Source: Streptomyces sp. NBC_01460 (lineage in GTDB: Bacteria > Actinomycetota > Actinomycetes > Streptomycetales > Streptomycetaceae). From it: a stretch of DNA of 64,000 bases. The stretch is taken from NCBI RefSeq assembly GCF_036227405.1, contig NZ_CP109473.1, positions 5,704,001-5,768,000 of the forward strand. Reading direction: 5' to 3'. How positions within the stretch are numbered: position 1 is the stretch's first letter; each line of letters begins with the position of its first letter. A program made the translations under genes and the position numbers. This document shows, in pieces, positions 18,289 through 25,382 of this stretch. The notes below the pieces were generated by a model, which made no database searches, had not been told where the DNA came from, and was given only the letters and a program-made list of their open reading frames with translations.

Positions 18289-18935
18289 AGCTTCTCCTCC
18301 GACGCCTGGACGTACACCGCTCCGTTGCCGCTGAGCTCCAGCTGGAACGCCTCACCGGAACCGCGCCCCACCATGTCGCGCCAGCCGAGCGCGGTGGACA
18401 GCTTGTTGGTCACGTCCCCGTGGTGGGCGACGTAGGCCTGCGGGTCCACGTGCACGGGCCTCCCCGGGGTGATCGGCAGCTCGATCACCCCGCCGTGCGC
18501 CATCACCGCGACGGCGCCGTGGCCCTTGAGCGTCGTCGTGAACAGCCCCTGCCCGGTCACCTGGCCGCGCACCATGCCCATCACCCCGCCCTGCGAGCCC
18601 ATGAACATCGTGCCCTGGGTGAGCGTCCCGTCGAACGCGAGCAGCCGGTCGGCCTCCACGTAGAGGGTGTCGCCCGCCAGGCCGATCACCTGGATGTGGT
18701 GGCCGCCGTGGCCGAACATCACCGTGCCGTCGCCCTCGACCGTCATCAGCGGGGTCGCCTCGTTGGCCATGCGCCGGCCGATCATCGACCCCAGGCCGCC
18801 CTGCCCGCCCTGGATGTTCGGGGTGAAGGAGACCTCGCCCCGGTACGCGATCATCGCGCCCCGCTGGCTGTACATCTTCTGGCCGGGCCCCACCACGGCC
18901 TCGACCATCTTCGCGTTGATCTCACGGAACGGCAT
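18285..18935 (-). CDS. AIM24-family protein B
   Basis: A 216-residue paralogue in the middle of a three-gene operon. It shows the family pattern of short beta strands and Gly turns: GAMIAYRGEV, then EADRLLAFDGTL, and GQGLFTTTLKGHG. No signal peptide or membrane helix, so probably cytosolic or peripherally bound. Its start overlaps the stop of the upstream paralogue by 1 nt (TGATG). The tight coupling implies the three products are needed in fixed ratio, perhaps as one heteromeric assembly. Confidence 0.83.
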   Translation of the reverse strand: MPFREINAKMVEAVVGPGQKMYSQRGAMIAYRGEVSFTPNIQGGQGGLGSMIGRRMANEATPLMTVEGDGTVMFGHGGHHIQVIGLAGDTLYVEADRLLAFDGTLTQGTMFMGSQGGVMGMVRGQVTGQGLFTTTLKGHGAVAVMAHGGVIELPITPGRPVHVDPQAYVAHHGDVTNKLSTALGWRDMVGRGSGEAFQLELSGNGAVYVQASEEKL

Positions 18936-19567
18936 CAGACATCGCCCCCGACGGTGTTCCGCTCGCTGGGCTGGACATAGACGAGTCCGTCGCCCTCGAA
19001 GCGGATCTGGAAGGACTCGCCGGACCCCTCACCCATGAGCGTCCGGAAGTTCACCCCGGACTGGAAGTGCTGCTGGAGCCTGCCCTGATGGGCGATGTAC
19101 GCCCCCGGGTCGACGTTCAGCGGGTACTGGGGCGTCACCCGCAGCACCACGGCCGAGCCGTCCGACATGATCGCCGCCTGGCCGGTGCCCTCGACGGTCG
19201 TGGTGAACAGACCGTTGCCGCTCGCCCCGCCCCGCAGCCCCGTGAAGGAGGTCCCGGTGCGCAGCGCGGCGTCGGTGGCCAGCAGATTGCTGGCCTCGAC
19301 GTACAGCGTCTCGCCGTGCAGCGAGACGAGGTTGATCTCGCTCGCACGGTCGGCGAAATAGCAGGTGCCCTGCCCCGTCACCTCCATCATCACCATCTGT
19401 TCGCCGGTCAGCCGGCGGGTCACCATGCCGCGGAGGCCCTCACCGCCCCCGGACATCTTCTTGAACGCCATCCGGCCGTCGTACGCGACCATCGAGCCGT
19501 TCTTCGCCTTGACGGCATCGCCCGTCAGATCGACGGCGAGCGTCTTGCTGCCTTGGAGTCGGAACAT
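18935..19567 (-). CDS. AIM24-family protein C
   Basis: A 210-residue paralogue and the first gene of the operon. The family core includes GSMVAYDGRMAFKK (residues about 24-37), EASNLLATDAALRTGTSF and GNGLFTTTVEGTGQAAI. The start at ATG 19567 (MFRLQGSKTLAV) is favoured by family length; a GTG two codons upstream is possible and neither has a strong ribosome site. It is divergent from the DUF3817 gene at 19777. Function unknown. Confidence 0.83.
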   Translation of the reverse strand: MFRLQGSKTLAVDLTGDAVKAKNGSMVAYDGRMAFKKMSGGGEGLRGMVTRRLTGEQMVMMEVTGQGTCYFADRASEINLVSLHGETLYVEASNLLATDAALRTGTSFTGLRGGASGNGLFTTTVEGTGQAAIMSDGSAVVLRVTPQYPLNVDPGAYIAHQGRLQQHFQSGVNFRTLMGEGSGESFQIRFEGDGLVYVQPSERNTVGGDV

Positions 19568-19776
19568 CGCCACGGTGCGACGGTAGCCGCAGGAGGGTCC
19601 CGCGGACAGAGCCAGGTCGCCGGTCCCCGCCCCCGCACGACCCTGATATGGGCCGATACGTGCCGTGGGCGCCGGGCGCGGACCCCCTGCCGCCGGGGGC
19701 CGCGGCCGATGCCACAATGGCTGTGCTTGTGCCTGCGTTCACAAGCCGACACGCCCCTCCCACCGAAGGTGCCCTC

Positions 19777-20127
19777 GTGGACATCAAGACCGCTTCCGCC
19801 CTGCACCGGCTGCGCCTCATCTCGCTTCCCGAGGCGCTGTCCTTCCCGGCGCTGCTCATCTTCGGCTCGCTGCTCATGCGGGTCTCGGACATCGACTTCC
19901 TGATGCCGCCCCTCGGCGCGCTGCACGGCCTGCTCTTCACGATCTACGTGATCTTCCTCGTGGACGTGTGGGTCAAGGCCAAGTGGCCGCTCAAGCGCGT
20001 CGCGCTGTTCTTCCTCCTGGCGGTCGTCCCCTTCGGCGGCCTCTACGGCGAGAAGCTGCTCAAGAAGTACGAGGCCGACGGCGTCATCGCCGCCCGTGCC
20101 CGCGCCGAGGGGACGGTCAGCGCGTGA
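19777..20127 (+). CDS. DUF3817 integral membrane protein
   Basis: A 116-residue protein with three predicted transmembrane helices: about residues 20-38, 48-67 and 75-95. It carries the family signature [32 protein letters not shown] start behind GAAGGTG; a longer upstream frame has no ribosome site. It overlaps the next gene by 4 nt (GTGA). A paralogue lies at 24967. The family is widespread in actinobacteria and has no established function. Confidence 0.83.
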   Translation: MDIKTASALHRLRLISLPEALSFPALLIFGSLLMRVSDIDFLMPPLGALHGLLFTIYVIFLVDVWVKAKWPLKRVALFFLLAVVPFGGLYGEKLLKKYEADGVIAARARAEGTVSA

Positions 20128-20417
20128 TCGTCGCCTTCTCCGTCAGTCCGCTGGGTGTGGGCGAGGACGTCGGTGAGTACGTCGCCGACGCCGTGCGCGT
20201 CGTCCGCGAATCGGGCCTGCCCAACCGTACGGACGCGATGTTCACCTCGATCGAGGGTGAGTGGGACGAGGTCATGGACGTCGTCAAGCGGGCCGTCGCC
20301 GCCGTCGAGGCGCGTGCGGGCCGTGTCTCGTTGGTGCTCAAGGCCGACATCCGGCCCGGCGTCACCGACGGCCTGACCTCCAAGGTGGAGACGGTGGAAC
20401 GGCACCTGGCGGGCTGA
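20124..20417 (+). CDS. MTH1187-type thiamine-binding protein
   Basis: A 97-residue ferredoxin-like fold protein of the MTH1187/YkoF superfamily: [13 protein letters not shown] at the N-terminus, then [15 protein letters not shown] and a final [19 protein letters not shown] helix. Some members bind thiamine or hydroxymethylpyrimidine; binding here is inferred from the family only. GTG start overlapping the upstream stop. A strong terminator follows. Confidence 0.83.
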   Translation: MIVAFSVSPLGVGEDVGEYVADAVRVVRESGLPNRTDAMFTSIEGEWDEVMDVVKRAVAAVEARAGRVSLVLKADIRPGVTDGLTSKVETVERHLAG

Positions 20418-20424
20418 CGCACCG

Positions 20425-20476
20425 TCCGTACCCCCGCCCCGCGCGGACGATCCGTACCCCCGCCCTGCGCGGACGA
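20425..20476. repeat. Tandem 26-bp duplication
   Basis: Two adjacent copies of a 26-bp unit (20425-20450 and 20451-20476) differ at a single base (C/T at unit position 16). The second copy ends inside the left arm of the following terminator. A recent slippage duplication in untranslated DNA. Confidence 0.8.
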
Positions 20477-20502
20477 GGAGCCCCCGGAGGCGGGGGCTCC
20501 TC
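20475..20502 (+). terminator. Intrinsic terminator after DUF3817/MTH1187 pair
   Basis: A perfect 12-bp stem (20475-20486 with 20491-20502) and GAGG loop follow the operon end. There is no long T tract, as is common in streptomycetes. Confidence 0.75.
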
Positions 20503-20606
20503 CCGTTCGGGCGAAGAAATCCCCTCACTCGGACCTGCCGGGTCGACACTGTGCGGCATCTCCCCTTCTGTGGGCGTACCGGCATATTCCGACCATGGGA
20601 GGCGTG

Positions 20607-21986
20607 ATGCCGTCGCAGGGTCACGACCACGACAGCCGCGGCCGTGCCGCGGAACCGCCCGTGACGGGACGCCCCCCGGGGCACCGCGCCTTCCCGGGCG
20701 CGGGGGCGCACCGGGCAGGGGCGGTGCTCCTGATGGCGCTCGCCCCCGCGCTCACCGGACTGCTGCTGGTCCACCTCCTGTGGCCCACGCACTGGGCCAC
20801 GCGCGGGGAAGGCCGGAGATGGCTGGTGCTCGCCGACTCCGTGACCTTGGTGTCCGTCGGTCTGATCGAGCTGTTCCTGCTGGTCAACGCGGTCGCCGTC
20901 GCCTACGCCGTGTCGGTCGCGAGGGACCCGGCCCCGATGGCGCCCGAGCCGGGCCTCGGGGTCGCCTTCCTCGTCACGTACACGCCGGGCAGGGAACCGC
21001 TCTCCGCGGTGCGGGCGACCCTGGCGGGTGCCGTACGGATGCGCCACCCCGGCCCGCTGGACGTGTGGCTCCTCGACGAGGGTGACGACCCCGAGGCCAG
21101 GATGCTCTGCGCCGAACTGGGAGTGCACCACTTCACCCGCCTCGGGGTGCCCGAGTGGAACCAGGGGGCGGGCCCGCACCGGGCCGGCGCGAAGCACGGC
21201 AACCTCAACGCCTGGCTCGCCAAGCACGGGGACGGTTACGAGGTCCTGGCCTCCGTGGACACCGGCCACGTCCCGCGGCCGGGCTTCCTGGAGCGGACGA
21301 CGGGGTACTTCCACGACCCGGGCACCGCCTTCGTCGTAGGCCCGCCGGCCGACCGGAGTGACGCGGAGGCCGCCACCGGGGCCACCCGCTTCGACACGCT
21401 GGTCCAGCGCGCGGCCAACCGGCACGGCACACCCCTGCTGGCCGGAGCCGGGACCGTCGTGCGCGTCGCGGCGCTGCGCCAGGCCGGAGGCTTCCACGAC
21501 TCGGCCGCGGCCGGGCCGGCCACCGGTCTCGGGATCCACCGCCTGCGCGACCCGCTGACCGGACGGCACTGGAGTTCCGTGCGGACCGCGGAGGTCCAGG
21601 TGGCCGGGGAGGGTGCGGCTTCCCGGCCGGACCGCTCCCGGTGGACGGCCGGGGTGCTTCTGCGGCCGTACGGGAGGGCGCTGCTCCGCGTGGGGCCCGG
21701 GCGGCTGCTCGGCTACACCCTGACGCTGCTCCGCCGCCCCGTGGCCGCCGTCACGTGCCTGCTCGCCCCGCTGAGTCTCCTGCTCGCCTGCACGCACGCG
21801 GCCTCGGGCGTCCGGGCCGTACTTCCCCTGGTGACCGCCGTCGTGCCGTGCGTGGTGCTGCTCGTCACGGTCGTGCGCGAGCGGGGGAGCCGGGGGAGCC
21901 GCCCCGTCGAGGACCGGTCGCGCCCGGTGCGCCCCGCGCAGGAGGCGGAGCCCACCCTGGCCACCACCCCGGCCGGAGGCCACTGA
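20607..21986 (+). CDS. Degenerate GT2-family membrane glycosyltransferase
   Basis: A 459-residue membrane protein: two N-terminal helices (about residues 35-60 and 72-98), a cytosolic GT2-like domain (about 110-355) and two C-terminal helices (about 370-415). The fold is recognisable from LDVWLLDEGDDPEA, KHGNLNAWLAK and SVDTGHVPRPGFLE. Key processive-GT2 residues are altered: the expected DxD is DTG, the TED motif is absent (GPATGL at that place) and QxxRW is reduced to DRSRW. It may be an inactive or re-purposed transferase. ATG 20607 sits behind GGGAGG; the ATG at 20595 lacks a ribosome site. Confidence 0.75.
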   Translation: MPSQGHDHDSRGRAAEPPVTGRPPGHRAFPGAGAHRAGAVLLMALAPALTGLLLVHLLWPTHWATRGEGRRWLVLADSVTLVSVGLIELFLLVNAVAVAYAVSVARDPAPMAPEPGLGVAFLVTYTPGREPLSAVRATLAGAVRMRHPGPLDVWLLDEGDDPEARMLCAELGVHHFTRLGVPEWNQGAGPHRAGAKHGNLNAWLAKHGDGYEVLASVDTGHVPRPGFLERTTGYFHDPGTAFVVGPPADRSDAEAATGATRFDTLVQRAANRHGTPLLAGAGTVVRVAALRQAGGFHDSAAAGPATGLGIHRLRDPLTGRHWSSVRTAEVQVAGEGAASRPDRSRWTAGVLLRPYGRALLRVGPGRLLGYTLTLLRRPVAAVTCLLAPLSLLLACTHAASGVRAVLPLVTAVVPCVVLLVTVVRERGSRGSRPVEDRSRPVRPAQEAEPTLATTPAGGH

Positions 21987-22005
21987 CCCGCGCGGCCACG
22001 TGCGC

Positions 22006-22992
22006 TCAGGACTCCTGGCCCGCCAGCGCGATGCCGAGCGGGGTGCGCTCGTACAGCACCTGATGGCCGTACCGCCGTGAGGTCAGCAGGCCCGCCGCGC
22101 GCAGCGCCGACAGATGCGCCGACACGGAGGACGGGGCGAGCGAGAGCCGGTGCGCCAGCGCGCTCGTCCCGGCCGGTTCCCCCAGGGCGCACAGCACATC
22201 GGCGCGCGCCCGCCCCAGCAGCCGGGCGAGCGCCTCCGGCGTCCGGTCGGCGGACTCCGTCCACAGCCCGCCGATGCCGCGCGCGGGGTAGATCACGGCA
22301 GGCTGCCAGGGCGCTTCGTAGCCGCCGACCACATCCGGCCACACGAAGACGCTGGGCATCAGGACGAGCCCCTGACCGCCGAGGACCCGGCTGTGGTTCC
22401 CCCGGGTGCCGGCCACGGTCAGGGTCGAGTCCGCCCAGCGCAGCTGCGGACTGATCTCGCCGAGCAGCCGCTCGAAGCCGGTCTCGGCGAGGCGGCGCGA
22501 GTGGAAGGCGATGTCCGCCTCCAGCAGGGCACGCAGCCGGGGCCAGTGCGGCTCGACCATCACCTGCCAGGCCCGCTCCAGCAGGTCCGCCAGCTCCTGG
22601 ACCGCTCGGGCGGGATCGCCGAGCAGCCGCCGCCCGACGGGGGAGTGCGGGCCGTCCGGGGTATCGGCGAGGGCGAGCGCCATGTCGTCGCGGGCGGTTG
22701 CCGGGTCCGTCGCGCGTACCGCCGCGATCTCCTCGGCGAAGGTGGCGAGCGGTCCGAGCGGCGGCGGGCAGATGAAGTCGGGGTTGTGGCCGCCGTCCGG
22801 CATCAGCGCCCACAGGGGTCCGAGATCCAGCCCGGCGGCGCCTTCCGCGACCCGCCGCAGCCAGGGCAGGTGGTAGCCGTGCCGGCCGGGCCGGTGCAGG
22901 GTGCGCACCGCCTCCTGCGTCTCCCAGAGCGGCGAGAGCGCGAAGCGGCAGCGGAGCAGGTCGCTCTCGTCGAAGTGCAGATGGAACGGCAT
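22006..22992 (-). CDS. ArsR/SmtB-type regulator with DUF5937-like domain
   Basis: A 328-residue protein. The N-terminal about 240 residues form a domain seen in many actinobacterial ArsR regulators (MPFHLHFDESDLLRCRFALS at the start), and the C-terminal about 80 residues are a winged helix (TSALAHRLSLAPSSVSAHL as recognition helix). The usual ArsR CxC metal site is not visible, so the ligand may be organic. It is divergent from an MFS exporter. A perfect inverted repeat lies between the two genes, so it probably represses that exporter and itself. Confidence 0.82.
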   Translation of the reverse strand: MPFHLHFDESDLLRCRFALSPLWETQEAVRTLHRPGRHGYHLPWLRRVAEGAAGLDLGPLWALMPDGGHNPDFICPPPLGPLATFAEEIAAVRATDPATARDDMALALADTPDGPHSPVGRRLLGDPARAVQELADLLERAWQVMVEPHWPRLRALLEADIAFHSRRLAETGFERLLGEISPQLRWADSTLTVAGTRGNHSRVLGGQGLVLMPSVFVWPDVVGGYEAPWQPAVIYPARGIGGLWTESADRTPEALARLLGRARADVLCALGEPAGTSALAHRLSLAPSSVSAHLSALRAAGLLTSRRYGHQVLYERTPLGIALAGQES

Positions 22993-23002
22993 GGGACACC
23001 CA

Positions 23003-23024
23003 ACTTTCGGCGTGAGCCGAAAGT
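23003..23024. promoter_or_regulatory. Perfect inverted repeat, ArsR operator candidate
   Basis: Arms ACTTTCGGC (23003-23011) and GCCGAAAGT (23016-23024) are perfect complements around a 4-bp GTGA spacer. It lies 11 bp from the regulator start and 38 bp from the exporter start. Confidence 0.7.
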
Positions 23025-23061
23025 GTACGGACGGACGGGGGAGCTGCTCCACGCTGCGTCC

Positions 23062-24369
23062 ATGCCGAACGACACCACCACCCACGCGCACACACCCCGC
23101 GAGGAGCCCGCCGAGGCGCCGGTCCCGGTCCCTGCCCCGGAGGGCGCCACGGCCGCCGGATACCGGGCCGTGTTCGCCGTGCGGGAGTTCCGGGCGGTCT
23201 TCGCCGCGCACCTCCTCTCGCTCCTCGGCGTGGTCGTCAGCGAGCTGGCGCTCACCGTGCTCGTCTACGACCTCACCGGTTCGCCCCTGCTCTCCGCCCT
23301 CACCTTCGCGCTCGGCTTCCTCCCGTACGTCGTCGGCGGCACCCTCTTCGCCGGGGTCGCCGACCGCTACCCGGCCCGCCGCGTCCTCGTCACCTGCGAC
23401 CTGGTCTGCGCCGTCTGCGTCGCCGTGATGGTCCTCCCCGGCACACCCGTCGCGGGGCTGCTCCTGCTGCGCTGCGTGGTGGCCGCGGTGGCGCCCGTCT
23501 TCACGGGGACCCGCACGGCGGCCCTCGCCGACATCCTGGGCGAGGGCGACCTCTACGTCCTCGGGCGCTCGCTGCTCCGTCTCGTCTCGCAGAGCGCCCT
23601 GCTCGTCGGGTTCGGCGCGGGAGGGGTGCTGCTCACCGCGTTCTCCCCGCGCGGGGCGATCACCGTCACCGTGCTGACCTTCCTCTGCTCGGCCGCCCTG
23701 CTGCGCCTGGGTACGGCGGACCGGCCCGCGCGCACGGCCGCGGACACCGGCGGCGGGCTGCTCAAGGAGTCCTTCGCCGGGGCCAGGGCCGTCCTCGGCG
23801 ACCGCGGGACCCGGGCCCTGCTGCTGCTCTTCTGGGTACCGGCCTTCTTCGTGGTCGCCCCGGAGGCGCTCGCGGCGCCGTACGCGGACGAGATCGGCGT
23901 CGGCCCCGCGGGCGTCGGACTGCTGATGTGCGCGATGGCCGTCGGCCACATCGGTGCCGAGCTGTACGTGGGCACCGCCCTCGGCCCGGCCGCCCGCTCC
24001 CGGCTCGTCCTGCCGGTCGCCGCCCTCGGCCTGCTGCCCCTCGTTCTCTACGCGTTCCGCCCGGGCACGGCCCTGGCCCTGGCGGCTCTCGTGCTCGCCG
24101 GAGCCGGTGCCGCGTACGTCATCGGGCTCGACCAGTGGTTCGTCGAGGCGGTCCCGGAGGAGCTGCGGGGCCGGGCCATGACGATCCTCACCGCCGGCCT
24201 GATGACGGTGCAGGGGCTCGGCATGGCGCTCGCCGGCCTGGCCGCGGAATTCCTCCCGGTGCACCAGGTGGTGGCGTACTCGGGTGCGATCGGCACCGCC
24301 TGCACGCTCCTGCTCGTCGTGGAGGTGCGGAGAACGCGTGTCCGGTACCGAAGTGCGAGACAGGGCTGA
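23062..24369 (+). CDS. MFS transporter, probable drug/metabolite exporter
   Basis: A 435-residue major facilitator protein with about 12 transmembrane helices. It has the loop 2-3 motif GVADRYPARRVL (motif A) and a second-half repeat GLDQWFVEAVPEELRGRAM. The N-terminal about 30 residues are polar and Pro-rich. The start is uncertain: ATG 23062 fits family length but has only a distant GGGGAG. A GTG at 23023 inside the operator is an alternative. Regulation by the divergent ArsR-type protein is inferred from the inverted repeat between them. Confidence 0.85.
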   Translation: MPNDTTTHAHTPREEPAEAPVPVPAPEGATAAGYRAVFAVREFRAVFAAHLLSLLGVVVSELALTVLVYDLTGSPLLSALTFALGFLPYVVGGTLFAGVADRYPARRVLVTCDLVCAVCVAVMVLPGTPVAGLLLLRCVVAAVAPVFTGTRTAALADILGEGDLYVLGRSLLRLVSQSALLVGFGAGGVLLTAFSPRGAITVTVLTFLCSAALLRLGTADRPARTAADTGGGLLKESFAGARAVLGDRGTRALLLLFWVPAFFVVAPEALAAPYADEIGVGPAGVGLLMCAMAVGHIGAELYVGTALGPAARSRLVLPVAALGLLPLVLYAFRPGTALALAALVLAGAGAAYVIGLDQWFVEAVPEELRGRAMTILTAGLMTVQGLGMALAGLAAEFLPVHQVVAYSGAIGTACTLLLVVEVRRTRVRYRSARQG

Positions 24370-24400
24370 CCGCCATGTGACCAGTGGGTAAGGTCGTGCC

Positions 24401-24916
24401 GTGCCGAAGCCGCTCAGCCTCCCCTTCGATCCCATCGCCCGCGCCGAGGAACTCTGGCACCGGCGCTGGGGGCCGGTGCCCTCGATGGGCGCGATCACGT
24501 CGATCATGCGTGCGCAGCAGATCCTGCTCGCCGAGGTGGACGCGGTGGTCAAGCCGTACGGGCTGACCTTCGCCCGGTACGAGGCGCTGGTCCTGCTCAC
24601 CTTCTCGCAGGCCGGTGAGCTGCCGATGTCCAAGATCGGCGAGCGCCTGATGGTCCACCCCACCTCGGTGACGAACACGGTCGACCGGCTGGTGCGCTCG
24701 GGACTGGTCGACAAGCGCCCCAACCCCAACGACGGGCGCGGAACCCTCGCCTCCATCACGGACAAGGGGCGCGAGGTCGTCGAGGCGGCCAGCCAGGACC
24801 TGATGGAGATGGACTTCGGGCTCGGGGCGTACGACGCGGAGGAGTGCGCCGAGATCTTCGCCATGCTGCGCCCGCTCCGGGTGGCCGCGCAGGACTTCGA
24901 CGACAAGCGGGAGTGA
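24401..24916 (+). CDS. MarR-family transcriptional regulator
   Basis: A 171-residue winged-helix protein: the dimerisation helix begins at ITSIMRAQQILLAEVD, the recognition helix is in GERLMVHPTSVTNTVDRLV, and the wing is PNPNDGRGTLASIT. GTG start with AAGG upstream. It follows the exporter by 31 nt on the same strand and precedes a DUF3817 gene. Ligand and targets unknown; it could regulate its own operon. Confidence 0.88.
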   Translation: MPKPLSLPFDPIARAEELWHRRWGPVPSMGAITSIMRAQQILLAEVDAVVKPYGLTFARYEALVLLTFSQAGELPMSKIGERLMVHPTSVTNTVDRLVRSGLVDKRPNPNDGRGTLASITDKGREVVEAASQDLMEMDFGLGAYDAEECAEIFAMLRPLRVAAQDFDDKRE

Positions 24917-24966
24917 GGGGCGGGGCGCCTGAAGATCGCCCCGGCCGCCCGGTTAGTCTCGATGTC

Positions 24967-25299
24967 ATGAAACGCAGCGTGCTGACCCGCTATCGGGTGA
25001 TGGCCTACGTCACCGCCGTCATGTTGATGATCCTGTGCGTGTGCATGGTCTTCAAGTACGGATTCGACACCGGTGAGGGTCTGACCCTCGTCGTCTCGCA
25101 GCTCCACGGTGTCCTGTTCATCATCTACCTGGTCTTCGCCTTCGACCTCGGCTCCAAGGCGAAGTGGCCGATCGGCAAGCTGCTCTGGGTGCTCGTCTCG
25201 GGCACGATCCCGACCGCCGCGTTCTTCGTCGAGCGGAAGGTCGTCCGCGAGATCGAGCCGCTGGTCGCCGAGGGCTCCCCGCAGGCCGTCAAGGCCTGA
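24967..25299 (+). CDS. DUF3817 integral membrane protein, second copy
   Basis: A 110-residue protein with three predicted transmembrane segments and the signature SQLHGVLFIIYLVFAFDLGSK. It is paralogous to the product of 19777-20127. No ribosome site precedes ATG 24967, but TAGTCT lies seven bases before it, which suggests a leaderless transcript. It ends 83 bp before icmA, with the icmA promoter between. Confidence 0.8.
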   Translation: MKRSVLTRYRVMAYVTAVMLMILCVCMVFKYGFDTGEGLTLVVSQLHGVLFIIYLVFAFDLGSKAKWPIGKLLWVLVSGTIPTAAFFVERKVVREIEPLVAEGSPQAVKA

Positions 25300-25346
25300 T
25301 CCGCACCACCCGAACCGCCCCGCGCGAAGCGCCGGGCGGTTTGCCG

Positions 25347-25376
25347 TCGACATTTACTAGGACGTCCTAGTAAATT
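25347..25376 (+). promoter_or_regulatory. icmA promoter with palindromic operator in the spacer
   Basis: TCGACA (25347-25352) and TAAATT (25371-25376) form -35 and -10 hexamers 18 bp apart. A perfect 24-bp palindrome (arms ATTTACTAGGAC and GTCCTAGTAAAT, 25352-25375) fills the spacer. The -10 ends six bases before the icmA ATG and no ribosome site exists, so the mRNA is probably leaderless. A repressor bound here would block RNA polymerase directly. Confidence 0.72.
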
Positions 25377-25382
25377 TGATCC

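Noticed and set aside
20043..21983. Long minus-strand open frame opposite the GT2 gene
   Set aside because: It is Arg/Gly/Pro-rich with no domain and lies wholly opposite well-supported genes on the plus strand.
22992..25353. Extension of the ArsR reading frame upstream across the MFS, MarR and DUF3817 genes
   Set aside because: The extended part is His/Arg/Gly-rich antisense translation; the family N-terminus begins at 22992 next to the operator.
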